In this document: positions 49,775 through 62,373 of the stretch, one piece after another
Layout of the letters: the number at the start of each line of letters is the position of its first letter
Numbering within the stretch: the first letter of the stretch is position 1
NCBI GenBank assembly: GCA_951230915.1
Contig: OX579638.1
Coordinates: 17,316,696 to 17,380,695 of the forward strand
Reading direction: 5' to 3'
Length of the DNA: 64,000 nucleotides
From: Antitrichia curtipendula
Lineage: Eukaryota > Streptophyta > Bryopsida > Hypnales > Leucodontaceae
Made by a program: the position numbers and the translations under genes
The notes under the pieces: generated by a model
Databases searched by the model: none
What the model saw: only the letters and a program-made list of their open reading frames with translations
What the model was told of the DNA's origin: nothing

Positions 49775-52700
49775 CTAAGTGCTGGTTAAATATCTTCCCC
49801 TGCCTCCTGAAACGAACCACTCGTCGAAGACGCGCTGGTAGGGAAAGTTTTCCAGATTGAAAATCTTCTGGGAGAACATTCCAACGACGACTTGGATGTG
49901 TTCATCAAGATTGTTTCGGAGCTTCGATTTCAGAAACCCGAGAGTGGAGAAGGTTCGCTCATCCTCAACCGACCCAATCACGTGAATCAACGCCATTTCG
50001 GCCAACTTCAAAAATTCGCCAAAATTTTGAGTCAAGCTGTTATTACTGTCCAACACTCGCCAAATTCTTGTCAGTGGATTCTCATCAAAAGGAGGGAGCA
50101 TGGCAGTGCGTGAATTAGACTTCATGCAAGTTTTTAAAAGTGCCCTCTGGTACATGAGCGTGTCACGATCGACTAGCGGTTTGAGCAAGAATTTTTGCTC
50201 TCCGTCGCCCAAGATTTTTTCGTGTCCATAGACGTCCATCAGTATGCGTAGATGTTTGTCAAAGTTTTCCTCAGCCGCAACGTGACACCAATATTGGGGA
50301 TACAGTATTCCGAAGGCATTCATGATGTGTTGAGCAGGGAATCTCTCATTGAGCTCTTGCACCAGTGTTTTTACTGCCTCTGCAAAACAAGACAAACAAG
50401 AAGTAGTCAGGTAAACAGCTTCTAAAAACAACACAGACGACAACCAGAACTGGAATTGAAGACATTCAAAGATATTCCGGCTTACTTGTGCATTCAGCTT
50501 TCACCTTCTCAAGCAACACAGTCCACACCTCTCGATTGACAGGCTTCCCTTTATGCTCTGCATGGATCTGTTCATTGTGACAGACGAAACAAAGAACGGA
50601 CAAATTGTCATTCAGATCATTCAACCACTTTATGTGGATTTGCTCATGAGAGCAGTCAAGTAGATTATTGAAAGACCAGAATTCGTCGGAGGTGAACGCT
50701 GTTGTTTTGTCCTCGTACATGCGGTACAGAGAAGCTTGACAGACTTTCACAGCCGCCACGAAGTCGCAGATATAGACGTCTCTCTTCTGGGCGAAGGTCA
50801 CCAAGGAATCAATAGCCTCCAATAGAGGCAAAAGTGCACACATCCCCAACATGGTATACGGATCAAGGAGTAGCACCAAGCATGGCTGCACATGTAGACA
50901 CGAAATTAGTTTATATATGTTCAGCGATATGAAGTTCTACTTCGGCCAAGGAGACAAACCAGCAAACCACCAGAGGATTCATGAGAAACTCATAAAACTA
51001 ATGCAACATCGCACAATCACAGATGAAGTATGACATATTGCCACGGAGCTGCACCATTCAAAAAAATGGAATTGAAAAAACAAAGTACCAGTGAACTTTA
51101 AGGTTCACGAACAAAAAAATATGACATATTGCCAAAAAAAATGTACAGGGCACTCACCTCGGCCTTAACGTTCTCGTGCAAATCAACGGTCATTTTGTAA
51201 ATCAATGTTCTGTACTCGGAGAGAAGCCTCCGAAGAGGCTCGATCAAGCTAACCCACCTGGTTCGAACATTTTTCAAGAGTTTGAGGACCTTCGTTTCTG
51301 TGAGGTCTGCCAATTGCCGAAATTCCTCCAACCTTTTTGGACTTTTGCAGAAGTAGGCGTATGACACTGTCAGCAATTTCTCGATGGCACCAAAAATTCC
51401 AAGTTCAAAGAGGGCCTTGAATGCTAAGTTACACCGATGTGCTACGCAGTGAATGCCCATTACAAATGGGGTATACTTTTCTTTCATTTGGAGGGTCACT
51501 CCGGATCTGCTTCCCTGTAAGGTGGAAGCTCCATCTGCACCGAAACTCAACAGCTTCGAAGCAATAGCCTCGGAATCCAAACCACCACCAATAGCCACAA
51601 AATCCATTATCAACTTTGTGAGATTATCTGCGGTTGGAGGGCAGTCTACACGTTGCAAAGAAACTAAAAGTAGAACTCCCACCCACTCTTGAACAATATA
51701 TACATGGACAGATAACCAGTTGCTACTGTCAATAGCAGTTACCTCGTCTACTGTTGCAACAATATAACGCGTTGATTGTATGAATTTCTTCATCTCAGAA
51801 ATAACTTGCTGATACATGTAGCCCGCCATGAGCCACTCCGAGTTGTTGCACCAGTGGGCGGCTGGCAAGTCATAGACACTCAGAAACTTGTACAGACGCT
51901 GCCTGGACTCGTATTCAAGCATGGGTCGGCCATCAGTGAGTACCTGGAAGAGCGTCCCAAATTGTACACGTTTTTTCCTTGCCTCCATGGACGTGCACTG
52001 ATTAATCTGCTGCAAGACAGTTGGTGGTGGTTTAGCGGCGTACATGCGCAAGTTCTTGCGATGCCTGTACTGAGTGGCAATGTAGCTCTCTCCCTTTTTG
52101 ACCTTGAAGTGTGGCATGTCTTTCTTGGCAATTCGCTTTCCATCGTGCTTCAGGAGGGTGTCTGATTTCGGTGCCATGATACAAGGCTTTCTTTCAAAAG
52201 AACTGAACACTTTACATTTGACCATCTGGGGAATGCCGTCCGAGGCCATGATGCCCTCTGCCCAAGGTAGTTTTGCTGCCCAGAGGGTCTGGAACTTCCT
52301 ATGGCGATCATAGCATTTCTGTGTTGTCGACCTACTACTCCTTGCCTTACTGCGATGTGAGGCACCTCGTTTCTTGGGAGGAGACTTGAAATCAGAATTT
52401 GATTCCGAACCCTCAAAATCATCTGGCACTTCTTACAAATTTGAGTTGCCCGCGTTCTCTGAGTCATCGGAGATATGGATAAGCGGTGACTTAGAGCTCA
52501 GCACCCTTATGTCTCCAGACGTCGAGGATGATCCACGAAAAAGTACGGCACCACCAAAAGGTGATTTGCTAGTCGCTAAGGACCGCAAGTGACCAACTGA
52601 ATCAGGGCTGGGATAATCTTCACATGAATTCGCCTCAGCCTCTGGTACGTCCGGAAGCGAGCCGTCGTAAACCAACTGCAGAGGCTGGCCCCCGCAAGCA

Positions 52701-52918
52701 CCTCAGCTTGATGCAAAATACGATTGCATTATTTTCTTGGCCACCTCCAACTTCCGCATTTCGATGATTTTCCCCTTCCTCTTGATCTCCTTCCGCGGGG
52801 GAGCCAACGCCTCCTCTGTTGCCTCCTCTGCCTTCTTCGTTGTTGTTCGAGCAAGTGAAGCCGCCCTCACCGCCTTCCCCAAAACATCCTTTCCGGAGTC
52901 CTCGTCTACAGAACCCAT
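49775..52918 (-). pseudogene. hAT-family transposase gene with two in-frame stops
   Basis: Exons: 52918-51158, 50885-50486, 50379-49775, joined by clean GT-AG introns (phases 0 and 1), about 921 codons. After an N-terminal Lys/Glu- and Ser-rich region there is a zinc-finger-like segment around FQTLWAAKLPWAEG and a later C...H pattern. The RNase H-like core has TVDEVTAIDSSNWLSVHVY (first Asp), then LSFGADGASTLQGSRSGV and GIHCVAHRCNLAF (the second acidic and C/H motifs). The end has the hAT dimerisation domain, VEDERTFSTLGFLKSKLRN. It resembles the ZNF862/KIAA1586-like branch. TGA at 52705-52703 and TAA at 52435-52433 interrupt one continuous frame. Both could come from a single C-to-T change, so decay is likely. 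The part from 52429 on is open and could still be expressed. Confidence 0.85.
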
Positions 52919-53119
52919 CCCACTCAATTGTCAATAAACTAATAGGGTCATGGAAGATAGTTACCAGCAGAATGGGAAAGAGGCTATCCCTCGGAGAAGG
53001 CACGCGACAGTGCTGCTTCCAGAAAATGAGGATTTGTTTGAAATCCAAGGCAGCTTCAAGTACAATGACTGTAGTGTTGCGGCCATAACGGCGCAGTGCT
53101 ACCGCAAACCTAAACATGA

Positions 53120-54578
53120 CAGAAGATCAATAAAAGCAATGTAGAAGTGGAAATCATGAGAGAATGAGGGAAGATCTTCCCTGAACCCGCCGCTAAGATA
53201 CCCCACTCGCATTCGGAACTGGCGATATTGAATCACCACTCTCGGCACCACCTAGTGAAATCCCACGCAGTTAAGTCTACGGACATGGCGAAATGAAGGA
53301 CCCATGGGCTGCTGCGGTTGGCAAACAGGATGCGCGCGAGGAGTACAACGGTGGCGACACGGCATAAATGGGGGAGGATTATGAACGGCGAAGTGGAGAA
53401 GTGGGGCGATGACACCGCGGCCATCGGCGCCCCGTCCTAATCCTGCTAGCGACACGGGCATGCAGGGATGATGAGACGGACGCCGACCTGGCACCAAGCT
53501 GTTTCGTCCGGGCGCCGCCTTGGCGAAAAGGGCCCTTTTTTACTTAAAAAAATGAATTGACATTTCGCCAGGTAAAAATTATTGGCAAACTGGCACTGTA
53601 GTGCCAAAAATAAAAGGATTAGACTCTAATCCCCCAATAAGGTTAATCTTCCATTGAGATTAATTACCTCTCAACTTGAAATTAATTTAGATATAATAAG
53701 ATGTCTATCTTTTAACTAGTAGACGACCCACATCACAACACCGTCACCTAAAACATAAGTCTTTTAATAGTGAAATCATGTGTACAATGTTGCATTCTAT
53801 GTTGTCCCATCACAAGGATTGTCTGTTCTATCATCTAAGAGTTTTTATTATAAAATAAATATAGTCCTCGACAAACGTTTAAGGAATAAAGGTTAATAAC
53901 TACACTTTGCAACAATTTCAACACCATGAGTTTCTATTTTAGCTTGAAGCAAGTCCATTGTTATTTGAATCCAATTGTAGGGCCTTGAACAATCAAAATC
54001 TTGGTTAATGAAAGGGACCAAAGTAATTTATCTTTTTTTTTGCAACAATTTATAATATTTGATAACTAAGTTGTTGATCGTCGCAAATTTTCAACAATAC
54101 AATTAAGCTTAGAAAGATGCTAAGGCCAAAAACTATTAGATGGATGACTTTTAAGATTACTATAAAAATGAAGAATGCACCTATTGGTTCATATATTGGA
54201 TCATTTTTGGCAAAGTATTCTAATGCTAGGTCTTATCCTTTTAAGGTTAAAACCTAATCCAAGGGTTTAGTTGCAACAATTTTTGCTACACCTACATTTA
54301 AGAAAAAAGGAAAAAGAAATCTAGGTATTGATTATACAAGATGCACACAATCAAAAATTGAGAGTCTATTAGAGTAGTGTTGGATTTGGGTCACCTAAAA
54401 ACAACATTTTGAAAATTCATAATTTATTTATATAATGTTCAAATATTGCACTCTAAAGCATGGTGGGATTTGTTTTTACTTGCCCAAAAGATACAATAAG
54501 CATTATGATTAATAATATTGATTATGCTGAATCAAAATTAGTGACAATCATAGGTATACATACTTTAATCCATAAAGG
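53120..54578. other. Flank of the hAT gene and AT-rich intergenic
   Basis: 53150-53530 is GC-rich with GGCGAT and GGCGAA words and is probably the 5' terminal region of the hAT element. From 53560 the DNA is AT-rich. A palindrome TGGCACTGTAGTGCCA lies at about 53590. No gene is recognised. Confidence 0.45.
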
Positions 54579-54944
54579 GTGGTTGCAAGAAAGACTACAT
54601 GATTTTAGAAGCATTCTACACAATATTCATGATTCTATGTAGAGTACTTTAAATTAAATTTATTTTTTTTAAATATGAAAAATATAACCTATGTATACAC
54701 CTTTAAGAAGAAGGTACTCTAGGGAGGAAAATCATAGAAATGTTTTTTAAGTAGGAAAACTATAAAAGTGTAAAATCTCATGAAATAGATACTTTGATAT
54801 TTTAATTTGTAAAAAATAGGAAAAATAATTTTTAAAGAAACTAAAATATTTACATTTGGGAGAACTATATGATGAAAAGATTCAACAAAAGAATGATCTC
54901 AAAACCATCTTCAATATCTAGAAGTACACATGCAAAGGAGCCCT
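54579..54944. mobile_element. Truncated MITE family B relative
   Basis: Begins GTGGTTGCAAGAAAGAC and has interior words shared with copies 3 and 4 (for example TTTAATTTGTAAAAAATAGG). It has no matching right end; at about 54945 the sequence changes to the right half of a TTAA element like E1. Confidence 0.5.
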
Positions 54945-55453
54945 GAATTGGCAATACACTAGTCATTTTTTTGTGCATTCAAGAAATATTTTATTTGAAA
55001 TCTGAACAATGAAAATTTAGAAACAAACATTTGGAATATGTTGAACTTTTTTTGAGAATTTTGAATTCACAAATTGAAAGATAATAGAACTTGAAGTTAG
55101 AAAAAAATGAAACCACCCCAATATAGCTAACAAAGTTTGACTCCTCTTAGAATGTGATTTGAGGACTAAATTTTTTTTTAAAACAATTGTATGTCATATT
55201 TCAAAAGCTGATAAGCTTTTTTGCAAAAGACTCCCAAAAGATTTTCAAATTGCCCAAGCTGCCCCAAAAGTTCAAGGCAACATGATTTTTGATTTTGGCA
55301 CCTGATCGGAAAAAAAAATAGTTTTTCACAAAGAAAGTACATGTTTACACATTGTGTCCAATTTCATTAACATTCAACAAAAAATGACTTTGTAGAAACC
55401 TACCTAAGATTTCTTGCATACGTTGAGTAAACACTTGGTCCTTTAGGAGTTAA
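54945..55453. mobile_element. Truncated TTAA element, E1-like right half
   Basis: From GAATTGGCAATACACTAGTC to the end GGTCCTTTAGGAGTTAA this follows 10230-10786 of E1 almost throughout. The E1-type left end is missing. It abuts the truncated family B relative directly. Confidence 0.7.
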
Positions 55454-55779
55454 CTTAGGTTTGATAAATTTAGATTGTGAATTCTTATCCTAAAAACCAT
55501 AGTAGCCTTAGCTAGGTTAGCCATTTGACTAAAAATTGTATTTTACGTTATATTTTGTTGGTTTATGTTGCAAATACACATTCAATAGGCACTTAGAAAA
55601 GATCCATTGCTTAGAGGCTCAATTAACAATGCCTAGGCATCCAAATAGCATAAAACACTAGAACTTGGTTGTGCACGTTTGAAAACCAAAGGTGGGTGTT
55701 TGAACACCCACAATATATTATATAAAATCTTATTAAGATACTATTTTTGGTAGTTTTTATAGTTGAATATGCTTTAAAT

Positions 55780-56330
55780 TCTATTTAAAGCATCAAAAGT
55801 TGAACTTTGAAAAAATGTGTTCATGATTTTTCTATTAAATATTTTGTGCAAAGGTGTTCATTGCAAAACTTGTTTTGTTTAGTGTTAAGGGGTCATTGAG
55901 ATGAGCGTGAACTACATTGAATCTTGAGGAAAAAATCACATTGAAAACTTATTTAAGAAACCTGTAGAGTAGATTTTAAGAAGCCCTAGTTAAATCAATC
56001 ATGGTTATGCACATTATGTCTTTTAGCTTCATATTTTTTGATGACCTCAATTTTAGATTTGATATGTAAAAAATGGATTGAAAAAATTTCAAATCATTTT
56101 CACAGTCTTACCCCCCTTTGCATTAAACATTATAATCTTTCAATCCATAGGTGATATCGTTGTGTTAACTTTTCTTATGTGGTCCATAACACATCTAATT
56201 TGAGTTCTTATAGTTACAATTTTATAAAACATCATAAAACAAAGCAAATCTTGAGCTTAGTTTTTGTTTAGTTTTGAGCAAATTCCAAGAACTTCACAAA
56301 AGGCCTTGGACATTTTTGAATTAAGATAAG
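55780..56330. mobile_element. Diverged relative of TTAA element E3
   Basis: Long ordered similarity to 18530-19010, including AAAAATCACATT, GTAGAGTAGATTTT and ATTATAATCTTTCAATCC. The ends are not clear. An old copy of the E3 family. Confidence 0.6.
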
Positions 56331-56496
56331 TGCCACATCCACTTCTAAGACCTCACAAGTCTATTGGAAGTAGTTCACCGCGAGTGACTCACTACTGTTA
56401 GTATGTAAATTTTGTTTTAGAGTTTGATTAAGAATACTTGGATCTAACTTATAGATGATTTACACCTAGAAGTTGGTTCATTCCCTTTGAGGCCAA

Positions 56497-56717
56497 CACC
56501 ACAAGAGTAATGGGTGTTTTAAATGAGATTTAAGTATAGTCCTAGACATAAGATTATAAGTAGTGATCTTTAAGGAGATTTTTAGTAAAAATTTACTAAA
56601 AATACATGTGTTTTTAGTAAAAATTTATTGAAAATCTCTTTAAAGGCCATTACTTATAATTTTATGTCTCGGACTATACTTAAAAACTCACTTAAAACAC
56701 CCATTTCTCTCGTAGTG
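56497..56717. mobile_element. Foldback MITE with CACTA-like ends
   Basis: Ends CACCACAAGAG and CTCTCGTAGTG are near-complements of the CACTACAAGAG type. The two arms of about 105 bp pair through ATGGGTGTTTTAA, AAGTATAGTCC and TTATAAGTA words. The flanks CAA and CGA could be a mutated 3-bp duplication. Confidence 0.7.
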
Positions 56718-57722
56718 CGATTGCACAAAGTTTAGCCTTTTATCCAAATGAATCACAAGCGAGGTTTTAAGCAAGTAGATTTTGTTTGGTAACTAAGGTA
56801 TACCTGCCCATTTGCCAACTACCTATTTCCACCCCCCTACTTGTAGCCCCATTTCCACTACCCAAGTCATCCAAATCTATTTATTTTATGACAAAATGAA
56901 TGCATGAATGCCAACAAGGGATAACATGTCAATCCTCAATACATGGAAAGGCGGATATTGATTGTTTATGAGATGTTTATGGCTCAACTCTATGGGCGAT
57001 TTTGTAATTTCAGGGCATATTACTTCAGAAATTCACATAAATTACAATTTTCATCAGAAAACTACAATTCTTCTTGGGTTTGATTTGTGAAACAAGCGCA
57101 CACCTCTGAAAAATATGTGTCCATATTGGAGTTGGCCGCAAGATATTCAAATTGCAAATCAGGGTGGTGATAGGCTTGTCTACCTTAGGGCCATTTTTAT
57201 TGGGTTAGTTTAGTACGATTCAATGCACAGCCGGCCAGGACTTTGCCATTTTAACTGAAAATTCCCAATTCCAAGAAAATGATCTTCTCAATGTAAATGT
57301 CCTCACTGGGCATAAATGGTCAAGATTCATAGAATCTGGGTATGGTCCTTTTATCGACTGAAGATCCCCTTGGAAACAGGAGCATATTGTTGCCAGCCAG
57401 GGGCACCCTCAACTAACAGTCTGACCTCCACCTGACTAGGCTCCACATCAACAAAACCCTTTGGAGTTGAAATTGAATAACTGAAGGTGGGCACACGCAA
57501 AACCGCCACTTTTTGCTACTGAGCCTAGTTACTATTATTAGACTGGACAAATTTTCATTTGTTCTTGTTGGCAAGTGAAAGGAGGTTCCAACGCACCAGA
57601 GAACGTGGCATTTGGACACCGTATGCAAAAGTTATTAAGGAACAAAGTTTGGTTCTAAAATGGTTTCTTCCTTGTAGGTACAGAATTGATTTGGGAGATG
57701 TACACAGAGTAAAGATGGCAGT

Positions 57723-58780
57723 TTAACCCGTAAAGTCCCAAGGCCATTTTCTGGCCAGAAACCACTGAAAACTGCCATTTTTGTTGCATTCACCAAAAAA
57801 AAACGGATTTTTTCTTTCAAAAATCTAACCGTAAGATGTTGTACTTAACTTGACTAAGATCATGTGATAAAAATTTCATCAAGTTTGACCGTACGGATTG
57901 GAAGAAAATTGCATTCAAAGTTCGGGGAAAAGTTTTTTTGGGTGCTGCCCTGAAATTTCAGATGACTTTGACTGCCATTTGTTGAATTTTTCTGCACTAC
58001 AGACTTTGAATTTAAAAATCAAACATATGTTAGATCATGTTAGGAACATGTCCACCAATTTTCAGCAGATTTGGAGGCTTATAACACCTCCCAAAAAATC
58101 TTGCAATGCAACTATGTTGTGAAAAATGACAATACAATACTTTTATTTGCAATGAGATTTCGTAGCCCATTCTTTGAAATCTGACAAATTCCAATTGTAG
58201 ATAGAAAGATGCAATCATTATTCACAAGACCCAAAAAAAATTGGAAAAAAACACTTTACCTACGTTCTATGCAATTTCAAAGACCTATGGTATGAACAAA
58301 ATGAAAAATGCCATTGGGCAACTACCAAAAACGGGTCCATGATGTTCCTTGTAAAACTCAGCATGTTCCCCATTGAGTTCCCAACATTGGGAACGCAGAA
58401 GCTTTCCACCTTCACAAGTCACCAGTCTGCAACCGGGGGTCGGAGGACTATGACTAGAGGTCGCCCAACCAGGTGTGACCCCAGACTGTCACCCGCTGCC
58501 CACCCCCAACCTCCGGTCCAGAGTGCAAACCCTGCCCCCTTCTACAGTCAATGGAATTGTAGCTGACCAGACTACCCCTCGAGTTTGGTTTGAGCGAAAA
58601 AAAAACCATAACTTTTTCATCCGACATTGGATTTCAACAAAAATTATATATCCACGAACCTCTCAAAAAACTGCACGTCCTCAAAAAATTTCAGAAAACC
58701 ACAGTATAATTTCAGCCCGTAGGTACCTACCCGAACTCCAAATTGTCCCCCGAGGGGGACAATGGGACTTTAGGGGTTAA
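57723..58780. mobile_element. TTAA-bounded MITE E6
   Basis: The left end TTAACCCGTAAAGTCCCAAG and the right end, reverse-complemented (TTAACCCCTAAAGTCCCATT), agree over about 17 bp and are bounded by TTAA. The interior includes a C-rich stretch at 58430-58550. No transposase frame. Confidence 0.72.
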
Positions 58781-58843
58781 GATTAGTGGCACATTTGGGT
58801 GTATCTACCTTAGTGCTTACTTAGATACACTTTCAAGAGACTA

Positions 58844-59318
58844 AGGTAAAACAATCCATTATGGTCAAAATTAGGAGTTTGACCTCATATGGTTGCTGAA
58901 TTTTTTCAATTTTTTTCCTACAATATTACAAGTGTGAGAAACAATGAGAGCAATTGAAATTATTATTATTTTTTGACAAAGTATGAATTTGCTATGAACT
59001 TTTGAAGTGCTTAATGCATCATGGGACCAAAGAGTCTATAGACTACCTTAGAGCCAACAAAATCTGAATCCGTCATGGTCATTTTGCTCACCCAAAGCAG
59101 TCATAGTATTTTTTAACATGGAAGGCCTAAAAAGTCAATTCTTACAATGAATTCACATTAAAAAGTTGAAAGTTTCTAATGAAGTCACTAATCACACCAT
59201 TATTGTCATGTAAGACATGCATTGAAGCCAAAATCTTACAAACTAAACCCCCCCATAATGGGATCATTCCCTAGGTGTCCACTAGGTGTCTATTTGACCA
59301 CAATGGGCTATTTTACCT
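58844..59318. mobile_element. MITE family C, copy 2
   Basis: Inverted relative to 8149-8616, with the same AGGTAAAAC ends and TA on both sides (58842-58843, 59319-59320). Interior matches include GACATGCATTGAAGCCAAAATC and its complement in copy 1. Confidence 0.78.
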
Positions 59319-59320
59319 TA

Positions 59321-62300
59321 ACTGAGATGGACTAGATGACCTAGACAAGGTTACTAAAATTCATGCCAATGCATTCCATTGAAGCATCAAAGTTCAACGA
59401 AAATAGGAATATCAGTAGTCAAAAGGAAGAGGGGAAAAATCCCATTGACAGGTTCATATATTGAAAAAGAAATCAAAAGAAAGCTTGGCAATGGGTGGGA
59501 TCATATTTTAATTTGTATTGAACTATGGACCAACTCAACCATGTATCGAGGTCGTGGCCTACTAGTGTCCTATGGATGATAGAGAATCTTTTCATGTAAG
59601 ACAAAATTATAGATGTTCATCTTTGAAATTTTATGTGAAAAGAATGGTCTTGCACAATAGTTTGACCTCCTATGAGTTGATGCTCTTGGATTTATTTTTT
59701 AAGCAAATGATTCACACCGTACCCAAAAAGATGACTTTCACGGTGACCATCCCGATGTTTTTAAGGTTAAATCATCACATGGATTCAAACAATGGCTTTG
59801 CCTACAGTGCTGAACAATGTTGTACTGTAAAGTAGGAGTTACGTAATGGTCAAATATTGTCTGCATGTTCAGTTGATAAAGTTGCCCACCCAAGATTGAA
59901 TCAAACATGATACTGAAGCTTTGAACCTCTTTATGTAAACATGGAGCATTCATGTCCACTCTTTGCCATAATACAATAAAAATACTGTGAAGTGCGAATG
60001 TCTCAAGCCCCAAAACCTGACACAATCCAAAACAACTTGAGCATCCCCAAAACATCCATGAATATGTTTGAAAGCAGTTTGATTGGAAAAGCTACAATTC
60101 CAACATTGAAATCAAGCATCATTCATTGTAACTTATTGCAAGTTTGACTGTAGAAACACTCTCTCTCTCTCTCACTACTATGACTATGAACCCCTTTGCT
60201 TTTCATTCCCTGAAATAATGACAAAACGTGGGGTTGACTTGGCTACTAAGATTAGATAATTTTCAGTGAGAAGCGACAAAGGTCTGGATGTATGGAATGA
60301 AAAACGACGGGGTGCGCTCTCATGTCTCCATTTGAAAAAACAAAATGAGATCTCACAGTGGTGATCAACATGCTTCAAGTTTGCCAATTTGCTTGGCACG
60401 ACATCTCCGCTTGAATGTTCTTCCGCAAAATGCGCGTGGTGAGGACCAAGCCAAGCTGACCAAGTTCAATGGTGTGACCACCAGGCAAGTGTGTCTCTTG
60501 GGTCATTTTCTCCCTCAGTCTGTTGCAAACTCGAAACTTGCTCCCATGCTCATTAACAGTAAATTAGCACCCGGGCCACGTTTGTGTGGGTGAGTGGGAT
60601 CCTCAGTTTCTTTGACTGTTACGCTGTTTTTTTAAAAACAATGCAAACCTCCTTTCATTTCAAATTAATAAATGAACAAAACATAACTTAGAATCTTTGA
60701 AGTTCCTGGACAGTACCAATGTTGTGTATTGACTTCTAGGAAACAAAGATCAGTCAATTGTCAAATTTGCCAATCGACTTTCAGAGGAAATCGATCGGTT
60801 ACGTACTCAAAGTCAAGAGTCAAAAATCAAAACAAAACATTGATCATTGACAAGCCTGGGGTAGACAAAATATTAGTTGGAGTGCAAAGGTGCATTGGTA
60901 ACTGTGCTTTGTTAATATTACTATAGTTTTTTTTGTCTTTTAGCTACCTTATGAAGTGGTTCATTTTCTTTATGTTTAATGTCTAAATGTGAGTTTTCAT
61001 GTACCTACCCAAAGTACTTCAAATGCACTTCCAATGATAGAAATCTCAACTTTGACTGTACGTGAATATTTTTTATTCAACACTGAGGTGCTAAAATTGA
61101 ATTCCCACATCAAATTCTTAGGGATCTTTGTTACCTCACACCATTTACACCATTTACAAGAAGACATGTGCCACTTTTTTCCCTTCAAAAATGACTTAAT
61201 TTCAAAAACAGAGAAAAACACTTTGGAAGGGTAATTTCAAAAACCCTTTGCAATGAAATTCCGTTTCATTTGTGTCAAAAGAAAACCCCCAGTAAAGTTG
61301 GATCTGTATTTGGCGGGCCACATTCCGGGCTCCATTGAGGATGACCACCTGTAGCTTTACGTTCCGGTGCCGCTTGTGTCAACCCTTCTCCCCCAATTGA
61401 AATACCCAAATGAATGTAGCCAGTGCGTGCCAGAGGAATGATGAGCCGTATTGTACACGAGTTCCAATTCAACGCTGAACAGGGTGAGCCTCGCCCGCCC
61501 TGCGCAGACGAAAGGCCAACCCAATAAATCCAGGTGGGTGAAAACCCCAAGCCGAATTATAGAACACTGCCCGTCGCCAGAGAACATGCGCAGGAGAAAC
61601 TGAAGAGAGAGAGAGAGAGAGCATCAAATTAAAAAAAAAAACACTAACTTAAACAAAAGTTAGTTCAATCCAATCTGCAGCCAGGGCACCACTTCACGTC
61701 CATAGGTGATCACAAGTCAAACACGCATTCCCAAGTCAGTTCCATTTTAAAAAGATGAAGTAAAAAAACATTTTAAAACTCGATCATATTAATATGTCAA
61801 CACACCACTCAAGACGCAACATCAACAATTGGGGTGGGTGAAACCAACATGGGTTGTTTTTTTTGGACAGAACTATCGTCTTCTAGTCGCCAAAAATTTC
61901 ATTCATTTTGAGTGAAAACCATCCACCCAATCTAATCTCTCCTTTCCCGTCTAGTTTCACCACTAAGGTAGTCTGCTCTAAAAGCAACCATGTTCTAAAT
62001 GCGACCCCTATCTAAGAAGGATTGACATGTTGCTTGAAATATCTACTACAGTCAATGATGAGTTGGGTAGGCTTAAATGGTTGCTTTAAGAACAGACTAC
62101 CTTATCATTCAAACGCTTGCCACAAAAAACCCTGAACAATCCTAGTCCAGATGACAAAAACAATTCTCAAAACTGGTAAATTTGGACCCCAAAACTTTTG
62201 TTTTTTCGTTGTTTTTTTCCTTGAAAAGAAGCTTATATTTTCGTTGCATAATTTTCTATTTATTTCGAGTGATGTATTATTCCATCCCATTCTCTCTCTC

Positions 62301-62373
62301 TCTACCTTTCATCTCACTTCCACTTCCACTACAAAGCAGTGATACCATTGATTGATAGCCACTCTGTCTATAG
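59321..62373. other. Intergenic, only doubtful short frames
   Basis: An 82-codon ATG frame at 60345-60593 (+) has balanced codon use (it contains LTKFNGVTTRQVCLLGHFLP) but no recognised family. Microsatellites (CT)n lie at about 60158-60173 and (GA)n at about 61603-61621. The stretch 61275-61590 is GC-richer without a supported gene. Confidence 0.4.

Noticed and set aside
51776..52165. 129-codon plus-strand frame
   Set aside because: Antisense of the hAT transposase exon 1.
52635..53117. 160-codon minus-strand frame as an extra hAT exon
   Set aside because: Different reading frame from the continuous transposase frame, low-complexity Gly/Glu, and no convincing splice join.
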